Source: Luteibacter aegosomatissinici (GTDB lineage Bacteria; Pseudomonadota; Gammaproteobacteria; Xanthomonadales; Rhodanobacteraceae). Taken from it: a stretch of DNA of 64,000 nucleotides. The stretch lies in NCBI RefSeq assembly GCF_023078495.1, contig NZ_CP095742.1:3720001-3784000 (forward strand). Direction: 5' to 3'. This document shows, piece after piece, positions 1 through 9,156 of this stretch. Every line of letters begins with the position of its first letter. Positions within the stretch are counted from its first letter, which is position 1. Made by a program: the position numbers and the translations under genes. Below the pieces are notes generated by a model. That model did no database searches. It saw nothing but the letters and a program-made list of their open reading frames with translations, and was not told where the DNA came from.

Positions 1-630
1 GGCGGGCGCCACGGCATCGGCACCGGGGGCGCCCGTGCCGTACAGCGAATCGAGCAGCGATTCGAATTCGTCGTCGGAGATGGTGCCGGACTCAACCGGT
101 GCAGGTGCACGTTCGGTGCGCGCTGCGTCGAGCATCGCCTCGAACTCATCTTCGATGGGGTCGTACGCCTTGGCTGGTGCCGATACCGCAGCGGCCTTTG
201 GCGCGCTGACAGGTACGGCGAGCGCGACCGGCGCCGCCGATGCCGCGCGGCCGGGTACGACCAGGCGATCGAGCAGCGAACGCGGCGCAGGCTCGGCCGG
301 CACCCCGGCATCGGCCGCACGCATCATGTCGTTCAGCAGATCGAGCGACTCGAGCAAGGCATCCATCAAGGCAGCATTGAGCACGAGCGCGCCATTACGC
401 GCCTCGTTCAGCAGATCCTCCGCACGGTGGCACAGTTCCACCATGGCGTTCAGGCCAAGGAAGCCCGCACCGCCCTTCACGGTATGGAACGCACGGAACA
501 CCGCGTTCAGGAGCTCGCTATCCTCCGGCGAGGCCTCGAGATCCACGAGCTGTTCGCCCAGGGTCTCAAGTAGTTCGCGGGCCTCGATCAGGAAGACGTT
601 GAGCAGCTCGTTGTCCAGCTCCACGCTCAT
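1..630 (-). CDS. cheA: Chemotaxis histidine kinase CheA, N-terminal part (runs off the window)
   Basis: CheA autophosphorylates in response to receptor state and passes phosphate to CheY. Only the first 210 residues are present. The Hpt domain is clear: His49 lies in FHTVKGGAGFLG, the usual phosphorylated histidine motif. After an Ala/Pro-rich linker come two short acidic segments of similar form (DEFEAMLD and DDEFESLLDSLYG), also known from pseudomonad-type CheA proteins. The ATG at 630 lies 7 bases after the cheZ stop, so it is the last visible gene of the fliA-cheY-cheZ-cheA run. The kinase and CheW-like domains would lie to the left of the window. Confidence 0.95.
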   Translation of the reverse strand, partial: MSVELDNELLNVFLIEARELLETLGEQLVDLEASPEDSELLNAVFRAFHTVKGGAGFLGLNAMVELCHRAEDLLNEARNGALVLNAALMDALLESLDLLNDMMRAADAGVPAEPAPRSLLDRLVVPGRAASAAPVALAVPVSAPKAAAVSAPAKAYDPIEDEFEAMLDAARTERAPAPVESGTISDDEFESLLDSLYGTGAPGADAVAPA

Positions 631-637
631 GGCGGGC

Positions 638-1279
638 TCAGAAACCGAATTCGCTGAGCAGGCGATCCACTTCGTCCTGGCTGACCTTGTCGGCGGCGGG
701 CGCATTGGCACCTGCCAGCGAACCGGTCAGGCGCACCAGCTCCACCAGCGAGTTTTCGACCTTGGCCATGAAGGCCTCGACCTGGGCAACGCGCTGGCCG
801 GAAAGATCCTGCCAGGACTGCGCTTCCACCATTTCGCCGAAGCCGATATCGCAGTTCTGGGCAAAATCACCCACGCGCACCGCCAGCGACGTGGCATTGG
901 CGGTGAATGCGGGATCGGCCTGGTCGAGCACGAGAAGCTCGTCGGCCTGCCTGGCGAGCGCCTGTGCCTGCGGGCGAAGTTTCTCACTGAAGTCGAGCGT
1001 GCGATGCGCCGCCTGCGAGCTCATCTCGAGCACATCGCGCAGGTGTTTGCGCGCATCGCTCATGGTGCCAGGCACGCCATCGCTGGAAATATCCGAAGCA
1101 AGGCGGCGGGCGGATTCGTGCAGGTCGCGTGCGAGGTGGCCCAGGGCCAGGAACAAATGCTGTTCGCGGCTGCGCAGCAGGCGATCGAGCGCTTGCTCGA
1201 AGGCCGCGCTGTCGTCGGCATCGAGTAGCTCGCGCAGTTCGGGTGCCACGTCCTGGCCAGCGGAAATCATCGTATTCAT
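638..1279 (-). CDS. cheZ: CheY-P phosphatase CheZ
   Basis: CheZ dephosphorylates CheY-P and ends the tumble signal. The 213-residue length is typical. Asp158 and Gln162 in SWQDLSGQ match the catalytic Asp/Gln pair of Escherichia coli CheZ (Asp143/Gln147). The C-terminal VDRLLSEFGF matches the CheY-binding tail peptide. The ATG at 1279 has the Shine-Dalgarno AAGGGA just upstream. It sits 9 bases after cheY and 7 before cheA, so it is almost certainly co-transcribed with both. Confidence 0.96.
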   Translation of the reverse strand: MNTMISAGQDVAPELRELLDADDSAAFEQALDRLLRSREQHLFLALGHLARDLHESARRLASDISSDGVPGTMSDARKHLRDVLEMSSQAAHRTLDFSEKLRPQAQALARQADELLVLDQADPAFTANATSLAVRVGDFAQNCDIGFGEMVEAQSWQDLSGQRVAQVEAFMAKVENSLVELVRLTGSLAGANAPAADKVSQDEVDRLLSEFGF

Positions 1280-1288
1280 GTTAGTCCC

Positions 1289-1690
1289 TTAGCCCGCGGC
1301 CGCGGCGAGGCGTTCAAAGATCTTGTCGAGCTTTTCCTTGAGCGTGACAGCCGTGAACGGCTTCACGACGTAACCATTCACGCCGCTCTGCGCGGCGGCA
1401 ATGATCTGGTCGCGGTTGTTCTCGGCGGTCACCATCAGCACCGGCAGCGATTTCAGGTTGGCGTCCGCGCGGATGGCCCGGAGCAGGTCGATGCCGGTCA
1501 TGTTCGGCATGTTCCAGTCGGTGACCACCAGATCGATCGGCTGCGAGCGCAGCAGTGCCAGCGCCGCGTTACCGTCCTCCGCTTCCTGGATGAGCGTGTT
1601 GGTGAAACCCAGCTCTACCAGCAAGTTACGGACGATTCGCCGCATGGTGGAGAAATCGTCCACCACGAGGATTTTCATGTTCTTGTCCAA
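1289..1690 (-). CDS. cheY: Chemotaxis response regulator CheY
   Basis: Single-domain receiver that binds FliM in the flagellar switch when phosphorylated. All catalytic positions are visible: acidic pair Asp11/Asp12, phospho-acceptor Asp58 ([10 protein letters not shown]), Thr88 and Lys110. The start chosen is a TTG at 1690 because GGAG stands about 8 bases upstream and the N-terminus [12 protein letters not shown] then aligns with the E. coli protein. An ATG at 1678 is the alternative. It follows fliA after 30 bases. Confidence 0.96.
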   Translation of the reverse strand: MDKNMKILVVDDFSTMRRIVRNLLVELGFTNTLIQEAEDGNAALALLRSQPIDLVVTDWNMPNMTGIDLLRAIRADANLKSLPVLMVTAENNRDQIIAAAQSGVNGYVVKPFTAVTLKEKLDKIFERLAAAAG

Positions 1691-1720
1691 AGCGCTCTCC
1701 GCCTTACAGCCGCGTATTTC

Positions 1721-2452
1721 TTAGTGTTTGTCTTTCCAACCCGACATGCGAGCCCGGAGACGGATCAGGGCCTGGCCATGGATCTGGCACACGCGCGATT
1801 CGCTAACTCCCAGCACCGCACCGATTTCCTTCAGGTTGAGTTCTTCATCGTAGTACAGCGACATCACCAGCTTTTCGCGCTCGGGCAGCCCGTCGATCGA
1901 TTCGGCGAGCGCGCTGCGCATGCCGTCCTGCTCGAACAAGCCATCCGGGCCCGAAGCGTCCGGGTCGGCAACGTCGATGGCGGAACCTTCGTCGCCCTCG
2001 GGCGCCGTCAGGCTCAGCAACCGCGCGCTCGCCGCGTCTGCCAGGATCTGGTTGTATTCCATGGCGTCGATGCCGAGGCGCTTCATCACCTCAAGATCGT
2101 CGGCATCGCCACCGGTTTCGTTCTCAATCTGCCTCGTTACTTCCGCCACCTCGCGCAATTTCCTGTGGACAGAGCGCGGGGTCCAGTCCGTCTTGCGCAG
2201 TTCATCCAGCATGGCGCCACGTATGCGGATACCCGCATAGGTTTCGAAGCTGGCCGCGCGCGTCGGCGAATAATTCCTTGCCGCCTCAAGCAAACCGATC
2301 ATGCCAGCCTGCATCAGGTCGTTTGCATCGACGCTGGGCGGCAGGCGGCCCATCAGGTGATAGGCGATCCGGCGCACCAGCGGCGCATGCGTTTTTACCA
2401 GTTGATCGGCCGGAACCTTAGTGATTTCAAGGTATTCGCTCGCGACACTCAC
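1721..2452 (-). CDS. fliA: Flagellar sigma factor FliA (sigma-28)
   Basis: RNA polymerase sigma factor for late flagellar and chemotaxis genes. The 243-residue length and layout fit: region 2 with DLMQAGMIGLLEAARNY and RIRGAMLDELRKTDW, and region 4 with LNLKEIGAVLGVSESRVCQIH. It starts with GTG at 2452 and overlaps the flhG stop by 4 bases. Its cognate promoters are visible in the window upstream of fliC, cheV and flgM, and its inhibitor FlgM is encoded at 39700. Confidence 0.97.
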   Translation of the reverse strand: MSVASEYLEITKVPADQLVKTHAPLVRRIAYHLMGRLPPSVDANDLMQAGMIGLLEAARNYSPTRAASFETYAGIRIRGAMLDELRKTDWTPRSVHRKLREVAEVTRQIENETGGDADDLEVMKRLGIDAMEYNQILADAASARLLSLTAPEGDEGSAIDVADPDASGPDGLFEQDGMRSALAESIDGLPEREKLVMSLYYDEELNLKEIGAVLGVSESRVCQIHGQALIRLRARMSGWKDKH

Positions 2453-3375
2453 AACGGCAGCCCTCCCCCCACGTGCTCACGCCCGGCAAAAAAGCCGATG
2501 CGACCCTGACCACGGGGTTCGGGTTCACCCCATGTATCGACCGACCTGGCCAAATTCTTGAATCCCACCGCCGAACGGCTGCTCGGCCAGGCTTCGACCA
2601 CTGCCGACTGGCGGCGGATCGCCTGGCGCAGGTACTCGTCGTGCGGCACCATGCCCATGAAATCGAGCGACACATCCAGGAAGCGGTTGGTCACCCGGGA
2701 AAGCTTTTCGAACAGCTGGCGCCCTTCCTGCGCATGGCGGACCATGTTGGCCACGATGCGGAAACGGTTCACCGCGAACTCGCGCGACAGCACCTTGATC
2801 AGTGCATAGGCGTCGGTCAGCGAAGCCGGTTCGTCGCAGACCACGACCACGACCTCGTCCGAGGCGGCGGCGAACATCGACACGCTGTCGGAAATGCCGG
2901 CCGCGGTATCCACGATCAGGTATTCCGGCGCCAGCGGGTATTCGTCGAAGGCGCGAATGACCGCGGCATGCTCGATGTTGGGCAACTGGGCCATGCGGCG
3001 CGTGCCCGACGTGGCCGGGATCACCTTCAGGCCATGCGGCGCTTCGAGCACCAGATCCTCGATGGCGCAGGCGCCTTCCAGCATATGACCCAGGTGGCGG
3101 GTGGGCTGCAGGCCCAGCAGCACATCGATGTTGGCCATGCCGAGGTCGGCATCCAGCAGGAGGACGTCGCGGCCCCCCATGGCCAGGGCCATGCCGAGGT
3201 TCACGGCCACCGTGGTCTTGCCCACGCCGCCCTTGCCGCCCGCGATCGCGATGCTGCGCGTGGGCCGGCGGTCGGCGAGCCAGTTGAGTCCGGCGGCCTG
3301 GGAGTTGTCGACGTGTGTGGTCATGAAGGAATTCACTGCCGTGAAAGAAGTTGCGGTTGCGGTTGCCGTAGTCAC
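2449..3375 (-). CDS. flhG: MinD-like ATPase FlhG (FleN/YlxH), flagellar number regulator
   Basis: Controls flagellar number; in pseudomonads and vibrios it acts with FlhF and by antagonising FleQ. A deviant Walker A motif, GGKGGVGKTT, is at residues 46-55, followed by LLLDADLGMANIDVLLG and the switch DTAAGI. Upstream of the ATPase, DNSQAAGLNWL resembles the DQA-type helix that stimulates the FlhF GTPase. The 308-residue frame opens with a GTG at 3375 and a low-complexity Thr/Ala stretch. An ATG at 3324 is an alternative that keeps the activator helix. Neither has a convincing Shine-Dalgarno. It overlaps fliA by 4 bases. Confidence 0.94.
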   Translation of the reverse strand: MTTATATATSFTAVNSFMTTHVDNSQAAGLNWLADRRPTRSIAIAGGKGGVGKTTVAVNLGMALAMGGRDVLLLDADLGMANIDVLLGLQPTRHLGHMLEGACAIEDLVLEAPHGLKVIPATSGTRRMAQLPNIEHAAVIRAFDEYPLAPEYLIVDTAAGISDSVSMFAAASDEVVVVVCDEPASLTDAYALIKVLSREFAVNRFRIVANMVRHAQEGRQLFEKLSRVTNRFLDVSLDFMGMVPHDEYLRQAIRRQSAVVEAWPSSRSAVGFKNLARSVDTWGEPEPRGQGRIGFFAGREHVGGGLPL

Positions 3376-3393
3376 GTTCGTTACGTTCTGCGA

Positions 3394-4752
3394 TCAGGCC
3401 AGGGCCGGGGCGGACGCGAAGCCGAAACGATCGGCAAGTATGGCGTCATCCGGTTCGTCGTTGCGCTGTTTGAGCATCTGGGCTGCCAGGCAGACCAGCT
3501 TGCGCGCGTCGGCGGAGGCAATGTCCTCAGGCACGCGCTGGCCATCCGTGGTGTAGTCCAACGGCATGCCATGCCGGATAAGGGCTGACAGTGCGCCGCC
3601 CAGCAGCGGCGCCTCGTCGAGTTTGGTCAGGATGGCGCTCTGCGGATTGAGCGGCGCATAGGCGCGCACGGCGTTATCAATCGCCTGGGCCTGCGCGTTG
3701 GCGGCCAGCACGAGGCAGACACGCACATCGGCCATGGCCCGGAGCGTCTCGAACTGCTGCTGCAGCTTCGGGTCGTTGCCAGCCAGGCCCGCCGTATCGA
3801 TCAGCACCGTGTGCTTGCCGCGCAGCTGCAACAGCACGTTACGCAGGCTCTGGGCATCGTGCGCGTTGTACACGCGCACGCCGAGCAGGCGGCCGTAGTG
3901 TTCCAGCTGGGCGCCGGCACCGATGCGGTACTGGTCGGCACTGATCAGGGCCACGTTGGATGCGCCATGGCGGAGCACCGCACGGGCGGCGAGCTTGGCA
4001 ATGCTGGTGGTCTTGCCGACGCCCGTGGTGCCGACGAACGCGGTAATGCCGCCGCCGACGGTATCGAAGTTGCGGCCGCTGGTGCGGATGTTGCGCGACA
4101 GGATGCCCAGTGGCAGGTAACGCGCCTGCTCGGCCGTCATGGTGTCCGGCAGTTCGGCGCAGAGCGCGCGGGCGACGTCGCCATCGATGCCCAGGCGAGT
4201 CATCTCACGCAGCACGCGGGCGCGCAGCGGGTTCTGCCGGTCCATCTGGTTCCAGGCCAGCGCGGAGAGCTGCACTTCCAGCATCTCGCGCAGGTTATTG
4301 ATCTCGGCGCGCATGCCGTTCACGGCCGTATCGTTCTGCGGCGCAGCCACGGTCGCGGCGCGAACCACGTCAGCAACGCTGGCGGCCAGCGCGGCGGATG
4401 ACTGGCGCTGCGGCGCGTTGGCCGACTGGGGCGCCGCCCCCTTTGTGGCGCGCTCGACAGCGGCGGCCGTCGCGGCGCGCGCCTGGTCGACACGGGCGAT
4501 GCGCTCGGCTTCGCGGCTGTCACGGGTATCGCGCACGGCGCGGATCTTCTCGAGCTTCTCTTCCGGCGTCGGCGGCTCGAAGGCGAAACCCGCTTCGCGC
4601 ACCAGCGCCTCGTCGTAATCGAGCGCAGCGATGATCTCGATGCCGTCGTCCATCTTGCGCGTGGACAGGATCACGGCGTCCGGACCCTGCTCATCACGCA
4701 CCTGGCGCATGGCCTGGCGCATATCCGGAGCAACGAATCGTTTGATTTTCAT
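3394..4752 (-). CDS. flhF: SRP-family GTPase FlhF, flagellar placement
   Basis: SRP-type GTPase that sets the polar site of flagellar assembly. The 452-residue protein has the family N-terminus (MKIKRFVAPDMRQAM), a long Ala-rich linker, then the NG domain with P-loop GTTGVGKTT at residues 241-249, LIDTAGLAGND and TKLDEAPLLGG. The frame extends 51 bases further upstream, but the ATG at 4752 has AGGAT placed correctly and matches the family start. It is followed by flhG, its usual partner. Confidence 0.96.
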   Translation of the reverse strand: MKIKRFVAPDMRQAMRQVRDEQGPDAVILSTRKMDDGIEIIAALDYDEALVREAGFAFEPPTPEEKLEKIRAVRDTRDSREAERIARVDQARAATAAAVERATKGAAPQSANAPQRQSSAALAASVADVVRAATVAAPQNDTAVNGMRAEINNLREMLEVQLSALAWNQMDRQNPLRARVLREMTRLGIDGDVARALCAELPDTMTAEQARYLPLGILSRNIRTSGRNFDTVGGGITAFVGTTGVGKTTSIAKLAARAVLRHGASNVALISADQYRIGAGAQLEHYGRLLGVRVYNAHDAQSLRNVLLQLRGKHTVLIDTAGLAGNDPKLQQQFETLRAMADVRVCLVLAANAQAQAIDNAVRAYAPLNPQSAILTKLDEAPLLGGALSALIRHGMPLDYTTDGQRVPEDIASADARKLVCLAAQMLKQRNDEPDDAILADRFGFASAPALA

Positions 4753-4852
4753 GCGTTCGATCCTGTCTTCATCGATCGGCGCCCCGCTTGCCTGCGGCGC
4801 CACCTTGTTCTGTCACGTCCGCCGGGCGATTTCCCCGAGCGGTGTCTCATTC

Positions 4853-6964
4853 CTATCGTCCCAGGGCCGTCACCAGCTTGACGCGGCGGTTGTCCGGAAC
4901 CTCGTTGTACGCAAGTACATGCAGGTTTTGGGCCACATGCCGCACGAAGCGCGAAAGCCATGGACGAAGTGCCGGGGAGACCAGCAAAACGGCCGGCTCG
5001 CCAGCGGCTTCCTGCCGCCGTGCCGCATCGGCCACGTTCTTCTGCAGGCGATCGGCCAGGCCCGGCTCCACGGCCGCACCGGCGGGACCGCCGCCCTGCA
5101 GGGACTGGAGCAAAATCTGTTCCAGTTCCGGTGCCAAAGTAATGACGGGCACCTCGGTGCCGAGCCCGGCGATTTCCTGCACGATCTGGCGGCCCAGGGT
5201 GACGCGCACCGCGGCGGCGAGTACGCCGGGATCCTGGCTCTGGCCTGCATGCTCCGCCAGCGATTCGACGATGCCGCGGAAGTTGCGGATGGGCACGCGC
5301 TCGGCCAGCAGGTTCTGCAACACCTTGACCACGACGCCGAGCGACAGGCGCTTGGGTACCAGGTCTTCCACCAGCTTCGGGGTCTGCTGGGCCAGGCGGT
5401 CGAGCAGCTGCTGCACGTCCTGGTGGCCGATGAGCTCGTGCGAGTGGTTCTGCAGGATGTGCGAAAGGTGGGTGGCGATGACGGTGGCCGGATCGACCAC
5501 GGTGTAACCCAGGGTCTGCGCGTGCTCACGCAGGCCCGGCTCGATCCATACCGCATCCAGGCCGAAGGCCGGGTCGCGGGTGGCGATACCGTTGATCGTG
5601 CCGTGCACGCGGCCCGGGTCGATGGCGAGCATGCGCTCGGTGTGGATTTCCGCTTCGCCCATGGGCACCCCCATCAGCGAGATACGGTAGCCGTGCGGGG
5701 CCAGGTCGAGGTTGTCGCGGATGTGCACCGACGGGACAAGGAAACCCAGTTCCTGGGACAGCTTGCGGCGCACGGACTTGATGCGCGCCATGAGCTCGCC
5801 ACCCTGGGCCTTGTCGACCAGCGGGATGAGGCGGTAGCCCACTTCCAGGCCGACCGTATCGACCTGGGCCACGTCTTCCCACGAGAGCTCGAGGCGTTCG
5901 GCCGGCGGCGCGGCCTCGAGTGCGGCCAGCTCAGTGCCAGGCGCACCCGCCGTGCCACCCACGGCACCGGCAGGCATCAGCTTGCGCTGGTGCAACTTCC
6001 ACGCGCCGAACCCGGCGAGGCCGGCCAGCAACAGGAACGGAATGTTGGGCATGCCCGGGATCAGGCCCATGGTGCCGAGCACCGCGGCCGCCACTGCCAG
6101 CGCCTTCGGCTGGCCGAACAGCTGGCCAAACACCTGCTTGCCCATTTCCTGCGACTTCGACACGCGGGTGACGATGACCGCGGTGGCGATGGAGAGCATG
6201 AGGCCGGGGACCTGGGCGACCAGGCCATCACCAATGGTGAGCAGCGTGTACGTACGGGCCGCTTCGCCTGCCGAGAGGCCGTGCTGGAACATGCCGATGA
6301 AGAAGCCACCCAGCATGTTGATGACGAGGATGAGGATGCCGGCGGTGGCGTCACCGCGGACAAACTTCGAGGCACCATCCATCGAACCGTAGAAATCGGC
6401 TTCTTCGCGGACTTCCTGGCGGCGCTCGCGCGCCTGTTCCTGGGTGAGCAGGCCGGCGTTGAGGTCGGCGTCGATCGCCATCTGCTTGCCCGGCATGGCA
6501 TCGAGGGTGAAGCGGGCGGTCACTTCCGAGACGCGCGTAGCACCCTTGGTCACCACCACGAAGTTGATGATGGTGAGGATGGCGAACACCACGAAACCAA
6601 CGGCGAAGTTACCGCCAATGACGAACTCGGCGAACGCCTCGATCACCTTGCCGGCCGCGCCCGGGCCATTGTGGCCGTGCAGCAGCACCACGCGGGTGGA
6701 AGCGATGTTCAGGGCCAGGCGCAGCAAGGTGGCAAACAGCACCACCGTCGGGAACGAGGCGAGTTCGAGCGGCCGCATGACGTACATGGTGGCCAGCAGG
6801 ATCACCAGCGACAGCGCGATGTTGAACGTGAACAGCAGGTCCAGCATGAACGGCGGCAGCGGCAGCATCATCATGCCGAGCATGATCAGCATGGCCACCG
6901 GGGCGGCCACGCCACGCCGGCCGATCTGCCGGAAAGTGCCCATGAAGTTCGGGGAGGCTGCCAT
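4853..6964 (-). CDS. flhA: Flagellar export gate protein FlhA
   Basis: Major subunit of the flagellar type III export gate. The N-terminal half is strongly hydrophobic with about eight membrane segments and contains the conserved cytoplasmic loop (VTKGATRVSEVTARFTLDAM...). The C-terminal half is the soluble FlhA-C domain that docks chaperone-substrate complexes. The 703-residue length is normal. It begins 6 bases after flhB; about 100 bases without a gene separate it from flhF. Confidence 0.97.
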   Translation of the reverse strand: MAASPNFMGTFRQIGRRGVAAPVAMLIMLGMMMLPLPPFMLDLLFTFNIALSLVILLATMYVMRPLELASFPTVVLFATLLRLALNIASTRVVLLHGHNGPGAAGKVIEAFAEFVIGGNFAVGFVVFAILTIINFVVVTKGATRVSEVTARFTLDAMPGKQMAIDADLNAGLLTQEQARERRQEVREEADFYGSMDGASKFVRGDATAGILILVINMLGGFFIGMFQHGLSAGEAARTYTLLTIGDGLVAQVPGLMLSIATAVIVTRVSKSQEMGKQVFGQLFGQPKALAVAAAVLGTMGLIPGMPNIPFLLLAGLAGFGAWKLHQRKLMPAGAVGGTAGAPGTELAALEAAPPAERLELSWEDVAQVDTVGLEVGYRLIPLVDKAQGGELMARIKSVRRKLSQELGFLVPSVHIRDNLDLAPHGYRISLMGVPMGEAEIHTERMLAIDPGRVHGTINGIATRDPAFGLDAVWIEPGLREHAQTLGYTVVDPATVIATHLSHILQNHSHELIGHQDVQQLLDRLAQQTPKLVEDLVPKRLSLGVVVKVLQNLLAERVPIRNFRGIVESLAEHAGQSQDPGVLAAAVRVTLGRQIVQEIAGLGTEVPVITLAPELEQILLQSLQGGGPAGAAVEPGLADRLQKNVADAARRQEAAGEPAVLLVSPALRPWLSRFVRHVAQNLHVLAYNEVPDNRRVKLVTALGR

Positions 6965-6970
6965 CTGTAA

Positions 6971-8116
6971 TCACTTATCCATGCGGTAGGGGCCCATCAG
7001 CTCCGGATCGATATCCTGCTGGGGCATATCGGGCGGGAGATCGCCGGTGGCGATCGCCTGCTTCAACCGGAACACGTAGGCCAGGATCTGGGCCACGGCC
7101 ACGTACAGGGCCGAGGGGATTTCGCGTCCGATTTCCGTCGTGTGATACAAGGCTCGTGCCAACGGGGCCGCTTCCACCACAGGCACCTTCGAATCCGTGC
7201 CTAATTGCCGGATCTGCAGGGCGATCACATCCATGCCCTTGGCCACCACGCGCGGCGCTCCCATGCGGTTTTCGTCGTACTTCAGGGCCACCGAAAAGTG
7301 CGTCGGGTTGGCGATGATGACGTCCGCCGTGGGCACGTCTTCCATCATGCGGCGACGGGCCATCTGGTGCTGCATCTGGCGGATTTTTGACTTCAGTTCC
7401 GGCGAGCCCTCGTTTTCCTTGTGCTCGTCCTTCACTTCCTGCTTGGTCATCTTCATCTTCGACATGAAGCTGTACTTCTGCCACGGCGCATCGATGAGGC
7501 CGATGGCGCCCAGGGCCACCGCGAAGATGAGCGAGGCGCTGCCGAACATGCCAAAGGCATGGGCGATACCCTCCTCCACCGGGCCGGAGCCGACGGCGTA
7601 CATCTCCACGGTGCTCTTGCGCAGGTACCAGGCCAGGGCGCCACCGATCAGGAGCAGCTTCAGCAGGGATTTGCCCAGCTCGACCAGGCCGTTCTTCGAT
7701 ACGAGGCGGGAGAAACCCTCGATCGGGTTCAGCCGCTCAAACTTCGGCACGAGCGCTTCAAACGAGAAGTTCAGGCCGCCCATCAACGCCGGCGCGGCCA
7801 CCGAGGCGGCCACGGTCACCGCGAACAGCGGGCCCAGCATGCGCAGGGCCTCGAGCACGCACGTCATCAGGGCGCGCTCCAGGCCATTGGCGGCGAACAG
7901 GTCTTCGCGGCCGTAGTTCAGGCCGACGCGCATGATGTTGGCGGCGTGGGTCGCCATCTGGGCGTGCGAGGCGATGAGCATGGCCACGCCGGCAAACACG
8001 ACGATGGCCGTGGAAAGTTCGCGCGAGCGCGGCAGTTCGCCCTTTTCGCGGGATTCACGAAGCCGTTTATCACTAGGGGCTTCGGTTTTGTCTTCCTTAT
8101 CCGCACCCTCGCTCAC
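6971..8116 (-). CDS. flhB: Flagellar export switch protein FlhB
   Basis: Export-gate protein whose self-cleavage switches export from rod/hook to filament substrates. The self-cleavage motif NPTH is intact at residues 270-273, after four hydrophobic segments. The charged N-terminus (KTEAPSDKRLRESREKG) is typical of the family. It begins with GTG at 8116, 3 bases after the fliR stop, so it is coupled to the fliNOPQR run. Confidence 0.97.
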   Translation of the reverse strand: MSEGADKEDKTEAPSDKRLRESREKGELPRSRELSTAIVVFAGVAMLIASHAQMATHAANIMRVGLNYGREDLFAANGLERALMTCVLEALRMLGPLFAVTVAASVAAPALMGGLNFSFEALVPKFERLNPIEGFSRLVSKNGLVELGKSLLKLLLIGGALAWYLRKSTVEMYAVGSGPVEEGIAHAFGMFGSASLIFAVALGAIGLIDAPWQKYSFMSKMKMTKQEVKDEHKENEGSPELKSKIRQMQHQMARRRMMEDVPTADVIIANPTHFSVALKYDENRMGAPRVVAKGMDVIALQIRQLGTDSKVPVVEAAPLARALYHTTEIGREIPSALYVAVAQILAYVFRLKQAIATGDLPPDMPQQDIDPELMGPYRMDK

Positions 8117-8119
8117 GGC

Positions 8120-8887
8120 CTACCTCCCGATGAGCTGGCGCATGGTCTCCCATGCATCCGTGGTGAGCGAATCGAAAGCGCTGGGCAGGCCGCGCAGCGC
8201 AAGCCAGACCGCGACCATGCCAAGGCAAATGGTGATCGGAAAGCCGACCGCAAACAGGTTCATGGACGGCGCCGAACGGCTGATGGCGCCAAACCCGAGA
8301 TTCACGATAAGCAGCGCCGTGAGCGCGGGCAACGCGACGCGTACCGCGCCGGAGAACAGGTGGGTGGCGAACGTGAGCACGCCCCACAAGCCGTTGGTGC
8401 CCATGCCATCCCCGCCTACGGGCATGCTGCGGAAGCTCTCCGCGAGCAGGTCGATCAGTTGCAGATGCCCGTTCATCACCAGGAACAGCAGCGTGACCAG
8501 CATGGTGTAGAACTGACTGAGCACCGGCGTGGTACCGCCTACGCCGGGGTTGACCACCTCGGCGAAGCCCAGGCTCATGGCCTGCGATACGAACTGGCCG
8601 CCAAACGACACGGCTTCGAACACGAGCTTCAGGATGAAGCCCAGCGCGCCGCCGATGAGGATCTGCTGGGCAAGCGTGGCGACCCCCGCCGCGGAGAGCG
8701 GGCGGATATCCAGCGGTGCCAGCGGCGCCAGCACGATGGTCAGCATGATGGTGAGCCCCAGCCGGATCCGCGTGGGGATCATCGTGGAGCCCAGCACGGG
8801 CGCCACGAGCATCAGGCCGGAGATGCGCGCCATCGCCCAGCACGCGCCACCGACCCAACCTTCGAGCTGGCTGAGCTCGATCGGCAT
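8120..8887 (-). CDS. fliR: Flagellar export protein FliR
   Basis: Membrane core component of the flagellar type III export gate with FliP and FliQ. The 255-residue product has about six hydrophobic segments. The frame continues upstream across fliQ, but the ATG at 8887 overlaps the fliQ stop in a TGATG arrangement and gives the family N-terminus. The conserved FVSQAMSLGFAEVVNPG loop is present. Confidence 0.96.
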   Translation of the reverse strand: MPIELSQLEGWVGGACWAMARISGLMLVAPVLGSTMIPTRIRLGLTIMLTIVLAPLAPLDIRPLSAAGVATLAQQILIGGALGFILKLVFEAVSFGGQFVSQAMSLGFAEVVNPGVGGTTPVLSQFYTMLVTLLFLVMNGHLQLIDLLAESFRSMPVGGDGMGTNGLWGVLTFATHLFSGAVRVALPALTALLIVNLGFGAISRSAPSMNLFAVGFPITICLGMVAVWLALRGLPSAFDSLTTDAWETMRQLIGR

Positions 8888-9156
8888 CAACGCACCGCCT
8901 GGGGCAGGTTTTCGATGAGCGTGCGGGTGAAATCGACCATGGTGCGCAGCATCCACGGGCCGGTGATGATGGCCACGAGCGCCATGCAGATCAGCTTCGG
9001 GATGAAGCTGAGCGTCTGCTCGTTGATCTGCGTGGCGGCCTGCACCATGCCGATGATGAGGCCCACCGCCAGCGCGGTGAGCAGGAGCGGCGCGCCAATC
9101 AGCATGGCGATATGCAGCGCCTGCTGGCCGAAAGCGATAACGGATTCGGGCGTCAC
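8887..9156 (-). CDS. fliQ: Flagellar export protein FliQ
   Basis: Small export-gate subunit with two membrane helices. The length of 89 residues is exactly typical. The GTG start at 9156 overlaps the fliP stop by 4 bases, and its stop overlaps fliR by 1 base. Conserved [14 protein letters not shown] lies between the helices. Confidence 0.96.
   Translation of the reverse strand: MTPESVIAFGQQALHIAMLIGAPLLLTALAVGLIIGMVQAATQINEQTLSFIPKLICMALVAIITGPWMLRTMVDFTRTLIENLPQAVR

Noticed and set aside
35..1228. 397-residue plus-strand open frame
   Set aside because: It lies antisense to cheA and cheZ, whose translations carry clear family motifs; its own translation is Ser/Arg-rich and matches nothing.
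4631..6970. 779-residue plus-strand open frame
   Set aside because: It is antisense to flhF and flhA. The His/Gln/Arg-rich composition is typical of the reverse frame of a GC-rich gene.
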